The translations under genes and the position numbers were made by a program. DNA of 36,118 nt, taken from positions 1 to 36,118 of the IMG/VR virus record IMGVR_UViG_3300025759_000277, one strand, 5' to 3'. Shown here piece after piece: positions 20,116-28,561 of the stretch (positions are counted from its first letter, which is position 1; each line of letters begins with the position of its first letter). The notes beneath the pieces are model-generated. The model was not told the DNA's origin, ran no database searches, and saw nothing but the letters and a program-made list of their open reading frames with translations. This DNA is from a virus.

Positions 20116-20502
20116 CTAAAGGATAAGCCCCGCTGCCGAAGCACAGGCAATGAAGCCTATTCTCTGGGCATTTCTTACGCCATTCGCGCCTTCTGTCATA
20201 TTCCAATGGGAGATAACGGCCATGCCCGCACTCACAACAAGCCAGACGCGGGTAAAGATAGCAAATAGAACGAACCCTATTTCCTGATAAGAATTGCCGA
20301 CAATGGGCCATGTAATCTGCCAAGCCATGATAGAAACAATCATGCACAGGCAAACGCATTGAACCGCCCTGGCGTCCATACGCATTGCGCCTTCTGTACC
20401 GCTGATCCACTTTGACCGCTGATAGACCCAAATGGACATCATGGCGATCATCATATAGCCGAAGTAATCCCTGATAATATCTAGTGTGCTAATATCAAAC
20501 AT
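20116..20502 (-). CDS. Multi-span membrane protein (alternative holin candidate)
   Basis: 128 residues with about four hydrophobic spans: near 14-27 (YFGYMMIAMMSIWVY), 46-69 (AVQCVCLCMIVSIMAW...), 75-97 (IGFVLFAIFTRVWLVVSAGM) and 115-128 (IGFIACASAAGLIL). It is the last gene of the tail operon, overlapping the upstream coiled-coil gene by 8 nt. Holins and antiholins often follow the tail tip gene, so a lysis role is plausible. No family recognised. Confidence 0.6.
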   Translation of the reverse strand: MFDISTLDIIRDYFGYMMIAMMSIWVYQRSKWISGTEGAMRMDARAVQCVCLCMIVSIMAWQITWPIVGNSYQEIGFVLFAIFTRVWLVVSAGMAVISHWNMTEGANGVRNAQRIGFIACASAAGLIL

Positions 20503-20650
20503 GTTCTTTCTGCTTCAATGCCTCTGATAATTTCCCCAACTCTGTTCTCAGAGCATCATTGGCTTTCTTGTGCTTCTCTATAACATCAACAGCCCGCTTC
20601 TCGCACTCCTGCTTTGAACTTAATGCCCTCTTGATCTTACGCAACATCAT
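20495..20650 (-). CDS. Small basic coiled-coil protein
   Basis: 51 residues from the ATG at 20650, which overlaps the previous stop (ATGA). It begins MMLRKIKRALSSKQECEKRA and continues as a heptad-like helix (VDVIEKHKKANDALRTELGK). A longer frame from 20854 would overlap the whole upstream gene and is rejected. It may partner with the two neighbouring membrane proteins. Function unknown. Confidence 0.5.
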   Translation of the reverse strand: MMLRKIKRALSSKQECEKRAVDVIEKHKKANDALRTELGKLSEALKQKEHV

Positions 20651-20847
20651 CGACCCTGCCCCATCAGATAGGTCCGAATATCCGTAATTGCTTGTGCAAT
20701 AGTCTGTTGCGAATTGGCATTTTCGCTCAGGGCTTCTGTCAATTCCGAGATGGTCTTTGATTGCGCTCTGTCGCGGATTAGCTGCCACGCCAGCCATGCG
20801 CCTAGCGGCCCATAGCCTAGCAATAGACTGTCTATCCATTCCGGCAT
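20647..20847 (-). CDS. Small membrane-anchored helical protein
   Basis: 66 residues. One N-terminal span (LLLGYGPLGAWLAWQLI, about 8-24) is followed by a polar helix rich in Gln, Asn, Ser and Thr (SKTISELTEALSENANSQQT). A GAGGTG ribosome binding site precedes the ATG. Many phages carry such a protein (Y-G-P-L-G-x-W-x-x-W) just after the tail tip or in the lysis region, with unknown or holin-like function. Confidence 0.55.
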   Translation of the reverse strand: MPEWIDSLLLGYGPLGAWLAWQLIRDRAQSKTISELTEALSENANSQQTIAQAITDIRTYLMGQGR

Positions 20848-20850
20848 ATA

Positions 20851-21051
20851 TCACCTCTTTAACTCCGGCTTCCCCGTCTCAGGGTCAAACTTGTGTGTTT
20901 TAATCTTCACCATTGGCCCGTCTGAGACATACATTCTCTGGCCTGGGCGGAGCCTCTCTAACTTGCGCAACTGAGAACGCGGCGGGCAATGCCCCGTCTC
21001 AAGAATGTCGCCCGTCACTTCATCCCAAATGGCATAATTTCTCTGCCTCAT
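20851..21051 (-). CDS. Small hypothetical protein after the tail tip gene
   Basis: 66 residues, basic, beta-like: MRQRNYAIWDEVTGDILETG, then RKLERLRPGQRMYVSDGPMV and the lysine-rich end KFDPETGKPELKR. It begins at the stop of the gpJ-like gene (TAATG). It is probably a virion or tip accessory protein, by position only. Confidence 0.55.
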   Translation of the reverse strand: MRQRNYAIWDEVTGDILETGHCPPRSQLRKLERLRPGQRMYVSDGPMVKIKTHKFDPETGKPELKR

Positions 21052-23489
21052 TATTTACCCCTCAGAACCAACGCATAGGCTTGGATAGACTCTGCGTCCA
21101 TGTCGTCGGTGGCATGGTTGGCAGAACAGTCGCCGATTGTCATTGCCATGCAAAATGTATAATCGCCCGTGCTGGTAGGCGTCCATATATAGCTATCATT
21201 ATACCAATTGGCATATGTGCCAGCCGCATCTTCGTCGAGCGTGGCAACCTTCTCCCAATTGTCCAAGGTTGGATCAGTCCCGTCAGCATCGGTGAGACTA
21301 GGACCACCATCATCCCCTAGCAGCCACTCACTAATCCCAACGGTTCCGGACTTCTCAACGCCAACTTTAGCGTAGAGACCAAGATACGAACCCGAAAACC
21401 CCGTTGATTGAAGAAGCATCTTGACTTTTATTTCGATTGGCTCATTAACCGTATCTGCGTCAACTGTAATATCTAACTCAACAACGGCCTCGCCCCAATA
21501 ATCGGTGAAGTTGTTCTGCGTGAACATCTCATCGTCAACCGTAGACGTGCCAAAGCCGGTGCGCTCTGGTGTGCCGTCATACTTATCAGAAAGAGAACGC
21601 GGTCCTGCTACTGTCGCAGAGATAACCGTCGTGACTGCTTCATCAGCAATCTCCGCCGTGTCAACAGTATCTAAGACCGCCAAGCCGCCCTGGTTAAGGA
21701 TAGTCCCGGCAATAGTGGAGTCCGTCACGCTGATAGAGCCGCTTACGGCTGGCGTGTCAGAGCGCATCATACCGTTGGATATGTGGAAAACCCTGACCTT
21801 GTACGTCGTCCCTTTAACTAGCCCTGTGATAATAGCGCCGTCGCCACTTTCCTCTGGAGCCGTTCCGTAGTTCAGCCACGTTGTGCCATCATCACTTGAT
21901 AGCTGGACCTCCGTTCCAATCACGAACGGCCCCGGATCTGTCCATGTAACCTCAAGAGCAGGCAGTTTGGTCCCGTCCGAACCAACCAGCGTCCCCGTGG
22001 AGACCGATAGACCAGAGGGATTAACAACGGCAAAATCTACTACAGAAACGGACCCGGCAGGATCGTCGTAATCTTGCTCATCACTTGCCGCCGTCCAACT
22101 ATAAACGGAACTTGCTTCCTCTTTAACCCCAAGGTCAATAGTCAGGTCCGGATTAAGCGTCCAGCTTGTGATCTTGAGAACCTTGTCTGTCCAACCCATA
22201 TCAGAAAGCGTGAATTTCTGGTTGTCCCACACCCGGACGCCCGCCGCAGACAAGTTACACCGAATAACACCCTCCCCGCGCTGCCTCGCCCTGTTCTTGG
22301 CGATGGTCGCGATACGCTGCGCCCGTCTGTTGTCTTGCTCAAACGGCAAATCCAGCGTGAGCGGGAGAACATCCCCGCCATCTTCGGTTACTGCCGTAGC
22401 GTCAGAGATCGTTGGATAATTTGACGGCTGGTGAGACTTGTCGGCATCAACAAAGAGGCCGTTGACCTCATTTACCAATTCGCGCCGTGATGGCGCAGGC
22501 TTCCAGCTAACAAGCTCTATGATATTGCTCTCATCCAGCGTGTCAGTGTTCGGCGTGTCATACTCGCCTGGGTGCATCCTGAAAACGCCGCCCGTGAATG
22601 TAATTGTCCCCGCCATCGCGTCCGAGAAGAAGTCAACAACATCTTTGTGGGTCAGGTCTGAATTGATTATGCCGTTCACAGCATATCGGGAGATAGTGCC
22701 GCCAGCTTTAACCGTTACGGACTCATCACACACATTAGCCGCCGCAATCAGGTTGTCCGTATCGAAAGCAGACATGGGGAAGGCCGGACCAATAAAGCTG
22801 TCCCTCAGATAGTCCAACAAGCCAAGAACCGGATTCTCTGACCATTCCCACGTTGTAGCGTCATCGTCCCTGTGGGAGCCGCTGCCGCCAGATACCGTGC
22901 TATCTAGCCGGGGGTCGTAGACCTTGCGACCCTTCACCACCACAGACAGGTTAGGCAGGCCCGTTGGGAACACATCCCGGTCATAAATCAGCTTCCAGAC
23001 CGCATAGGCACAGCCGCGCAAGCGATGGTTTGTAGTCCAATTAGTAGAGGCTGCGTCCAGATTAGTCTCAACCGTTTGACTGTCTTGCCCGCTCTTTGTG
23101 TAGACGTAGGCAAACCCGTTATATGGAGACGTGGTAACGGCGTTGGCGGAGACGCTTACTAGCTTATCATCAATGTAAAAGCTCTCGAAACTATCAACCT
23201 CATGGTCCGCATAGTCAGAGACCAGCCAAAGAATCTCGTTCTTTGTCCCCGTGCTTTCCAGATAGGGGATTGTTCCGCCCGTTCTGGTGCGCCCATAGAT
23301 ATATTCCCGTGGCGCAGCAGCGTCCCTTGACATATTGATAACAGTTCCAATATCGCCAAGATTGCTCTTTGGCTTAAATATCAGCGAAGTTACGGCGGTG
23401 ACGGCCAGCGTAATGATGGCTGTTAGAATCTTTCCTAGCCCTGCGGCCTTCAGAGCCGCCCCAACCACTACAGGTATAATCTGCGGCAT
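21051..23489 (-). CDS. gpJ-like tail tip / host specificity protein
   Basis: 812 residues from the ATG at 23489, chosen because GGAGG lies seven bases upstream and the upstream gene ends at 23491; an in-frame extension to 23573 would overlap that gene. The N-terminus is hydrophobic and glycine rich (VVVGAALKAAGLGKILTAI). The central part resembles lambda gpJ-type tip proteins (PREYIYGRTRTGG, ENPVLGLLDYLRD, VRVWDNQKFTLSDMGW). A fibronectin III-like domain follows (about 510-600: ALEVTWTDPGPFVIGTEVQL...YKVRVFHISNG). The C-terminal 180 residues are a variable beta domain that probably contacts the receptor. Confidence 0.8.
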   Translation of the reverse strand: MPQIIPVVVGAALKAAGLGKILTAIITLAVTAVTSLIFKPKSNLGDIGTVINMSRDAAAPREYIYGRTRTGGTIPYLESTGTKNEILWLVSDYADHEVDSFESFYIDDKLVSVSANAVTTSPYNGFAYVYTKSGQDSQTVETNLDAASTNWTTNHRLRGCAYAVWKLIYDRDVFPTGLPNLSVVVKGRKVYDPRLDSTVSGGSGSHRDDDATTWEWSENPVLGLLDYLRDSFIGPAFPMSAFDTDNLIAAANVCDESVTVKAGGTISRYAVNGIINSDLTHKDVVDFFSDAMAGTITFTGGVFRMHPGEYDTPNTDTLDESNIIELVSWKPAPSRRELVNEVNGLFVDADKSHQPSNYPTISDATAVTEDGGDVLPLTLDLPFEQDNRRAQRIATIAKNRARQRGEGVIRCNLSAAGVRVWDNQKFTLSDMGWTDKVLKITSWTLNPDLTIDLGVKEEASSVYSWTAASDEQDYDDPAGSVSVVDFAVVNPSGLSVSTGTLVGSDGTKLPALEVTWTDPGPFVIGTEVQLSSDDGTTWLNYGTAPEESGDGAIITGLVKGTTYKVRVFHISNGMMRSDTPAVSGSISVTDSTIAGTILNQGGLAVLDTVDTAEIADEAVTTVISATVAGPRSLSDKYDGTPERTGFGTSTVDDEMFTQNNFTDYWGEAVVELDITVDADTVNEPIEIKVKMLLQSTGFSGSYLGLYAKVGVEKSGTVGISEWLLGDDGGPSLTDADGTDPTLDNWEKVATLDEDAAGTYANWYNDSYIWTPTSTGDYTFCMAMTIGDCSANHATDDMDAESIQAYALVLRGK

Positions 23490-23490
23490 A

Positions 23491-23895
23491 TCAAATCCTC
23501 CAGGCGAACTTACAATCTGAGACTGGCAGGCGAACAAGACCACCAACACCCGGCCCAACGGCCTCTCTGCCAACGCAGATCAGGAGACTTGGAGCGCCAT
23601 CCATCCTGGCCAACATCAAATCCCCGCGCTGCGCAGCCGCAGGCTTCATAGGCTTGCCAAACTTATTGCGAATAGTGCGGTACAAGTCACCAGCGCCAAT
23701 ATTCCTCAAGGCGCTAACGGCCTGTTCTTCTGTCTCATACCGCCCCGTGAACTCTTCCATCCACCGGATGCCAGTCATTGCCTCAACGGCACCAGCGGCA
23801 AACGTGCAACAGTCATGCTTGCCCCATGAAAAAGAGGCGGCTTCATGCTGCCCAACATATTCAACAAGCCTCTCAGGCCAATCGTCGCGCCTCAC
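23491..23895 (-). CDS. NlpC/P60-like tail peptidase (DUF6950-like)
   Basis: 134 residues. WPERLVEYVGQHEAASFSWG followed by KHDCCTFAAGAVEAMTG gives the conserved W-G-x-x-D-C-x-x-F-A core of DUF6950/NlpC-P60-like tail proteins, with a candidate catalytic cysteine at about residue 28-29. The typical catalytic His is not clearly visible in the C-terminal half. Such proteins sit between the distal tail protein and gpJ and probably digest peptidoglycan locally during DNA entry. It overlaps the previous gene by 5 nt. Confidence 0.7.
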   Translation of the reverse strand: MRRDDWPERLVEYVGQHEAASFSWGKHDCCTFAAGAVEAMTGIRWMEEFTGRYETEEQAVSALRNIGAGDLYRTIRNKFGKPMKPAAAQRGDLMLARMDGAPSLLICVGREAVGPGVGGLVRLPVSDCKFAWRI

Positions 23896-24503
23896 TTGTT
23901 GATCTTGCGAAGATTCTTGCGGGATTGTTTGGTTTGGTTGGCGTCAGCTTGGCCCCAATTGACCGGAGTATCTTGTATCTCCGCGTTATACTCAAAGCCA
24001 AGATCACCAGAAAAGCGAGCCTGCTGGTCGTGATTAGTCCTGCGGCGGCTGTTCTTGCGCTCAAGAACACGCATCCAACTCTCACAATAAATAGAGATAG
24101 ACGCCTTGTCCCCTGACCGCTTAACTTCAGCATAATCCATCAGGCCACCAAAGTACTCGAACGGATCAGCAACAACAGCGTTGTCAGAGTCAAATAGAGC
24201 AAGCCATACATTAACCGCCCGGCCTTGGTAATCTTCAGTCAGAACGCTTGTGAGAAGCGAGGAATCATTAAAAGAAAGCCCAAGATTCAGCCCCGTGGCC
24301 ACTGCGCCAGGTTGCTCCTGTATAGCGGAAACCGAACCCAACTCACCTACACCCTCCCAAGTCTGGCTGTTCCATGACAATTGGCCTATTCCAGACCATA
24401 CGCGGACAATACCGGATGAGAAATCAAGTTTTGCCAGGAATGCCGCGTTGACCGTCGAGGAATTTGCCGCCGTATCAAAAGCCGCCGTTACGCCCCTGCT
24501 CAT
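23892..24503 (-). CDS. Distal tail / hub-associated protein
   Basis: 203 residues. It starts MSRGVTAAFDTAANSSTVNA with FLAKLDFSSGIVRVWSGIG, and continues GELGSVSAIQEQ and GLNLGLSFNDSSL. This pattern is common in tail proteins encoded between the tape measure and the NlpC-like gene (DUF2163-like neighbourhood). The C-terminus is basic (KQSRKNLRKINK). It is probably part of the tail tip complex, equivalent in position to lambda gpL. ATGA-type overlaps join both neighbours. Confidence 0.65.
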   Translation of the reverse strand: MSRGVTAAFDTAANSSTVNAAFLAKLDFSSGIVRVWSGIGQLSWNSQTWEGVGELGSVSAIQEQPGAVATGLNLGLSFNDSSLLTSVLTEDYQGRAVNVWLALFDSDNAVVADPFEYFGGLMDYAEVKRSGDKASISIYCESWMRVLERKNSRRRTNHDQQARFSGDLGFEYNAEIQDTPVNWGQADANQTKQSRKNLRKINK

Positions 24504-25114
24504 GTGCGCAAATCCTCAACGGCTGAGAACTTCATGCGGCCCATTTCTATAAGGTCAATATCCCAAGAAACCATATCATCAACCAAGCGGAATTTGCCCT
24601 TTGGATTAGAAACCGTAATTGCAGCATTGTCGGCAGGCTCTTGCCCCGGCCATAACCCCGGCGATATATCCAGCGTTGCATTGCCAAGGCCGTCAGAGTC
24701 CGAGTCCGCAACAACCATCCTGAGCAGGCCGTTTACCTCAATCCAATCACCAGCCTTGAGAATGCCAGTCTGGCCCGTTGTCCACCCGTCCGTTATTAAC
24801 TCATAGCCTGTCTGGTCCGCGCCATTGACTAACGGCGTCCCCGTGGCCACGCCACGCGCCGTAGTCGCCGTTCTGTCGTACCCATAGAAAGAGCCAAACG
24901 AACCCCTAAGAGAGAGGCCCCACGCCTGCCACGCAGCCGCATCAGCGCGTGACTTTGGAGGAAGCGAGAACTCCAGCATCAGCAGATCACCCGGCTTGCT
25001 TATCGTCTGCGCAACATTGCTCAATGATACATTTGTCAGGTTGTTAAACTGGACGCCAACCTTGGCAGATGTCCAATCATCATCAGGCATATTGAGAGGA
25101 AACGTGATTGCCAT
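24500..25114 (-). CDS. Distal tail protein (gpM-position)
   Basis: 204 residues. It begins MAITFPLNMPDDDWTSAKVG and contains MLEFSLPPKSRADAAAWQAW, a region GSFYGYD, and a beta-rich second half (DWIEVNGLLRMVVADSDSDG...TLDISPGLW). This matches distal tail proteins that follow the tape measure gene in many proteobacterial siphophages, in the position of lambda gpM. It should link tail tube and tip. Confidence 0.65.
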   Translation of the reverse strand: MAITFPLNMPDDDWTSAKVGVQFNNLTNVSLSNVAQTISKPGDLLMLEFSLPPKSRADAAAWQAWGLSLRGSFGSFYGYDRTATTARGVATGTPLVNGADQTGYELITDGWTTGQTGILKAGDWIEVNGLLRMVVADSDSDGLGNATLDISPGLWPGQEPADNAAITVSNPKGKFRLVDDMVSWDIDLIEMGRMKFSAVEDLRT

Positions 25115-27081
25115 CAGATATACTCCCCGCCGCTGCGTTGCTGGGCATCACGAACAGCCCGCGCAGACTCGTTTGCAATTCTTGGTGTTGCCTGCTCAAT
25201 TCTCTGGTCAACACTCTCAAGCCCGACATCAAAGCGAATATTCTGCACCACCGTTACGCCGCTAGCATTCGGCGAAGACATCCCCAGCTTGTGATTGGGG
25301 ATAATGTCGCCGGATGTGTTGGGCTTGAATATCTCCGGCCCTTCTTCGCCAACAAGGTAAGCCGTGCCACCAGAAACGTGGCCACCAGCCGCCTTTCCCT
25401 CCTTGGGGGCGCCGAGCAGGGCGCCGAGCAGGCCGCCGACGACACCCTCGCCTCGTTTGTCGCCAAAAAGCGCATCCATCAGCGGCTTGATCACCATCAG
25501 GCGATAGAACTCGCTGATAATTTCGTTCACTGCACTCTTAGCCGCATTTTCCATGCCGCCAAACATATCGCCCGCGAATATGTCAATCTCTGCCATGCGG
25601 TAGTCAATATCATCAAATGCCCGCGCCATAGCGCCCTGCATGGTATCCGCCGCCAGTATAGACTCGCTCTTCAAATCAGAAACGGCTCTGTTATAAGTGC
25701 CAAGCGTGATTGTCCCGGCGACCAAGAGCGTCTTTAGCTCACCGATGGCAAGATTTAACCGCTCTTGCGGGTCCAAATATGCCTCAGTAATAGCCGCTCC
25801 ATCGGCAACCGCATCATCATATATGCGCTGCGCTTCTATCGCGGACGGAAGGGTGTCACGATAGTTAATCAGCGCCGCCGTTGCCTCTGACTGAGTAAGC
25901 CCTCCCTCACCCATAAGCGCGTTTAGTCTGGCCTGCTCATCGTTGAGCATCTGCGTCTCTGTTCTGAGCGATTGCCTAACCGCTAGAATATCAGCAGCCC
26001 TTTTCTCAGCAGCCTTCGCGGCGTCAATAGCACCTTGCTTGTCTGCCTCAATACCTTCCATCAAGGGGGTTGTATCAATAACCTCCTCTGCCTCCGGCTT
26101 CACTGGTACTTCTGCGGTTTCTTTTTTGGCATTCAGCAAATTGTTTTGCTGCTCTACAAGCTCTTTAACCCGTGCAGCCGCTTTTCTATATTCCTCCGAC
26201 TCAGGGGCCATGTCCTGCATATCGCGCAAGAGCAGATTCGCTTCAAGGCGAACCGCCTCGAGCGGCGTCTTGTCAATAAAGCCAATGACTTTGCCCAGAT
26301 AATCAAAGCCCGTTGTTGCATCAGCCAGAACACCAATCGCCCAATTTCTAGCCTTGCCCAGCCACCCCGTCAGCTTCTCCAGAGCTTCCGCGTTGTCAAG
26401 GATAACCCTCGCCGTCTCTGCGTCAGCCGCAGATTTAAGCTCATTGAAGGCATCGACCAGGCCCACACCTTCTTTGATCTGCTCGCCAGAAAGAACAAGG
26501 CGCAACTCTTCGGCACGGTCCCGTGACTCGTTCAAGCCCTCAATGCCGTCTTTTAGCAAGAGCGCCATCTTCTTACCGGCATCATCCCCGAAAAGGACGC
26601 TGGCCTGCGCCGTTAATTCGGCCTGGTCTTCTATCTTGGATAACGCAAGAAGAACATCCTCCAGAATATCCTCTTGATCGCGCAAACCACCGCCCACATT
26701 GCGAATACTTACGCCTAGCTCGTCGTATGTCTTGGCGTATGTAGTATTGCCTTTGTGCGCGAGGCCCGTGCGCCGGACCAAGGCAAGGAGAGACATGTCA
26801 AGCTGACCGGTTGCAATGCCCGCTTGACCTGCCGCGAATTTGAGTCGCTGGTAACCCTCTGCACTAATCCCCGCCGCGCCAGATGCCTTGTCAATGCTAT
26901 CAGCAAGACTTAAAGAGCGTTGGACCAGCGTTGCCGTTCCGGCAACAGCCACCGCGATGGCTGCGGAGACCCCTAACATGCTCTTTTTCATGCCATCCAC
27001 AGAACGATTGACAGAGGCAAAGGCCGCGCTCGTTTTGTCTTTAGCTGTTAGGGTCGTTTCTAACTTGCGTCCGGCCATCAT
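25114..27081 (-). CDS. Tail tape measure protein
   Basis: 655 residues, mostly helical. It starts MMAGRKLETTLTAKDKTSAA, followed by a hydrophobic segment (about 35-55, GVSAAIAVAVAGTATLV) that may enter the host membrane. Then come long coiled regions and a C-terminal domain with AKSAVNEIISEFYRLMVIKP typical of lambda gpH-like tape measures. The length predicts a tail of roughly 100 nm by the usual 0.15 nm per residue. Its start overlaps the end of the frameshifted chaperone (TGATG region). Confidence 0.85.
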   Translation of the reverse strand: MMAGRKLETTLTAKDKTSAAFASVNRSVDGMKKSMLGVSAAIAVAVAGTATLVQRSLSLADSIDKASGAAGISAEGYQRLKFAAGQAGIATGQLDMSLLALVRRTGLAHKGNTTYAKTYDELGVSIRNVGGGLRDQEDILEDVLLALSKIEDQAELTAQASVLFGDDAGKKMALLLKDGIEGLNESRDRAEELRLVLSGEQIKEGVGLVDAFNELKSAADAETARVILDNAEALEKLTGWLGKARNWAIGVLADATTGFDYLGKVIGFIDKTPLEAVRLEANLLLRDMQDMAPESEEYRKAAARVKELVEQQNNLLNAKKETAEVPVKPEAEEVIDTTPLMEGIEADKQGAIDAAKAAEKRAADILAVRQSLRTETQMLNDEQARLNALMGEGGLTQSEATAALINYRDTLPSAIEAQRIYDDAVADGAAITEAYLDPQERLNLAIGELKTLLVAGTITLGTYNRAVSDLKSESILAADTMQGAMARAFDDIDYRMAEIDIFAGDMFGGMENAAKSAVNEIISEFYRLMVIKPLMDALFGDKRGEGVVGGLLGALLGAPKEGKAAGGHVSGGTAYLVGEEGPEIFKPNTSGDIIPNHKLGMSSPNASGVTVVQNIRFDVGLESVDQRIEQATPRIANESARAVRDAQQRSGGEYI

Positions 27082-27218
27082 TGCGCCTCATTCTTGATCT
27101 TAAAATAGGCCCGCCAATGAGTGAACTCATCCAGCGGCATGGCCATAATCTCCGATGCAGACTTGCTCAACGCCTCGCCTAACGCATAGACATCGCGCAA
27201 GAGTGCATCGCTAGTTAG
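27078..27218 (-). CDS. Frameshift extension of tail assembly chaperone (gpT-like part)
   Basis: This 46-codon open frame has no start of its own and lies in the -1 frame relative to the upstream chaperone gene. Read through a slip at 27218-27224 it gives LTSDALLRDVYALGEALSKS...PLDEFTHWRAYFKIKNEAQ. The end with E-F-x-x-W-x-A-Y-F is typical of gpG-T fusion proteins. The fused product is about 159 residues. It ends exactly at the tape measure start. Confidence 0.8.
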   Translation of the reverse strand, partial: LTSDALLRDVYALGEALSKSASEIMAMPLDEFTHWRAYFKIKNEAQ

Positions 27219-27556
27219 TTTTTTTCCGCGTCCTCGAAGCTGATTGAAAGCAGCATTTCAGCCGCCAACTGGCTCAGAATATCAGGCCGCGCAAACTTCT
27301 TGAGAATGGGCTTGTCTTTAATCGTGAAAATAGGCTCACCATGCTCATCAAGAGCCTTCATCACTATGATGCCGACAACCTGGTCATCGTTGCCATCCAA
27401 CTTTGCTATCTTGGCCCGTTCTGCAAGGTTTATGGGGAGCCAAAAAACTTCATATTCAAGCTCCTCTCCGTCTACAACTAGGGACAAGACACGCGATCGC
27501 ATGTCTTGCCCCTTGTAGTCAGCAGCCAACGCCTCCGCTAGTGTTGGCCTGCTCAT
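27215..27556 (-). CDS. Tail assembly chaperone (gpG-like)
   Basis: 113 residues: MSRPTLAEALAADYKGQDMR, a beta segment LSLVVDGEELEYEVFWLPIN, and a helical end AEMLLSISFEDAEKN. Its position between tail tube and tape measure and the slippery sequence at its last codons identify it as the short chaperone of the gpG/gpG-T pair, which coats the tape measure during tail assembly. It begins at the tail tube stop (TAATG). Confidence 0.8.
   Translation of the reverse strand: MSRPTLAEALAADYKGQDMRSRVLSLVVDGEELEYEVFWLPINLAERAKIAKLDGNDDQVVGIIVMKALDEHGEPIFTIKDKPILKKFARPDILSQLAAEMLLSISFEDAEKN
27218..27224 (-). promoter_or_regulatory. Programmed -1 frameshift site A_AAA_AAC
   Basis: On the minus strand the last codons are GCG GAA AAA AAC TAA. 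The heptamer A AAA AAC is in the right phase for a canonical X XXY YYZ slip just before the stop, and the -1 frame then stays open for 46 codons to the tape measure gene. Confidence 0.85.
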
Positions 27557-27948
27557 TAGGCCACCGTGGAGGCAGTCAGAGCGCCGTTACCCTTAAACGT
27601 AAAGGATACCGCGACAATATCGTCCTGCGGAACAGAGCGAGAAATGCCCTCAACAGTAGCGGTTCCTGTGTAGTAATCAGCACCCGAGCCATCGCCCTCT
27701 GGATACAGGTTGAGCGTAACGCTCGCGCCAATTGTCAGCGCATCCTGCCCGTTCGTATCGTCCGGGTCCCAGTGGCACTCAACAGAGCCGGACCAGCTAT
27801 TTTTGCCAGTTACATGGCTCCGCCAAGTATCACCCATTGCAGAATCGTCGGCGGTTTCAGCCGTCTCATCTACAGACCAAGATTTGATTTCACCTACAGC
27901 ATTGGCACCAAGTTCAACTGTGCCGCTGTTCCCATGATGTGTAGCCAT
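27556..27948 (-). CDS. Major tail tube protein
   Basis: 130 residues: MATHHGNSGTVELGANAVGE, IKSWSVDETAETADDSAMGD, and GSVECHWDPDD, ending in beta structure (VSFTFKGNGALTAS). This is the compact tail tube fold seen in many siphophages (H-x-G-x-x-G-x-V...W...E-x-A-x-x-D-x-x). It polymerises into the tail tube. Gene order tail tube / chaperones / tape measure supports the call. Confidence 0.8.
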   Translation of the reverse strand: MATHHGNSGTVELGANAVGEIKSWSVDETAETADDSAMGDTWRSHVTGKNSWSGSVECHWDPDDTNGQDALTIGASVTLNLYPEGDGSGADYYTGTATVEGISRSVPQDDIVAVSFTFKGNGALTASTVA

Positions 27949-28106
27949 TATTCTACATCCTCTTCATTTATGGCGGGTTCTTCCGCCGTTTCAATTTCTG
28001 GTGAGTCAACAGCGACACTCCAGCCTTTGGAAGTCAGGTAATCAACCTGATCGTCCCAAATTTCAATTACAGTCTGTCCAGACTGCATTTTAACTCTTTT
28101 GCCCAT
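27948..28106 (-). CDS. Small protein between tail terminator and tail tube genes
   Basis: 52 residues: MGKRVKMQSGQTVIEIWDDQ, VDYLTSKGWSV and an acidic tail (SPEIETAEEPAINEEDVE). It has a perfect AAGGAGG site upstream and a TAATG overlap with the tail tube gene. Short proteins with a Y-L-x-x-K-G-W core often sit among phage head and tail genes. Function unknown. Confidence 0.6.
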   Translation of the reverse strand: MGKRVKMQSGQTVIEIWDDQVDYLTSKGWSVAVDSPEIETAEEPAINEEDVE

Positions 28107-28117
28107 TGCCTGCCTCC

Positions 28118-28561
28118 TTATAGTGCTGTCTCTGGGTCATTCTCTGCAAAGTGATAAACCGCAAGCCATGTCATCTCTGACATCATCATCCGGGTTTCAG
28201 CCTCGTCTTCGTAAGCCGTCTCGACGCCCTCAAGCGTCAGGCCAACGCCCTTTAATACGCCTGAAAGATCATTTGACGCCAAAGCAACCTGTACCTCTTT
28301 TAGAAGCGTATCCCGGCTATCTTCTGGCGATGTGGCATTGATAACCAACGCCTGAATTTTAACCTCAAGTTCGGCCTGCACCGTCCTGGGTGCGGTCATT
28401 GTCGTATATTCGATTGCCTCATCCCCGCAATCCACAATGAGCGCCAGTGTTGTTGCTTTGGGCAAGTCATAAACCCTGCTCTCATAAACTGTCGCGCCAC
28501 AGGCCAAGCCCGTTACCGCCGTGGCAACCGCTTCCCTGATCTGCTGCCTTATGTGGCTCAT
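28118..28561 (-). CDS. Tail terminator (gpU-like)
   Basis: 147 residues: HIRQQIREAVATAVTGLACG at the start, VYESRVYDLPKATTLALIVD, a beta strand pair with ELEVKIQALVINA, and the end MTWLAVYHFAENDPETAL. This is the alpha-beta fold and sequence pattern of tail terminators of the gpU family (R...V-Y-x-L-P...E...W-x-V-x-Y). It caps the tail tube and joins it to the head. It follows the FII-like gene with a 4-nt overlap. Confidence 0.75.
   Translation of the reverse strand: MSHIRQQIREAVATAVTGLACGATVYESRVYDLPKATTLALIVDCGDEAIEYTTMTAPRTVQAELEVKIQALVINATSPEDSRDTLLKEVQVALASNDLSGVLKGVGLTLEGVETAYEDEAETRMMMSEMTWLAVYHFAENDPETAL

Noticed and set aside
20495-20854. A 119-codon version of the small coiled-coil protein.
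   Set aside because: It would overlap the entire upstream 66-codon gene; the ATG at 20650 gives a standard ATGA overlap.
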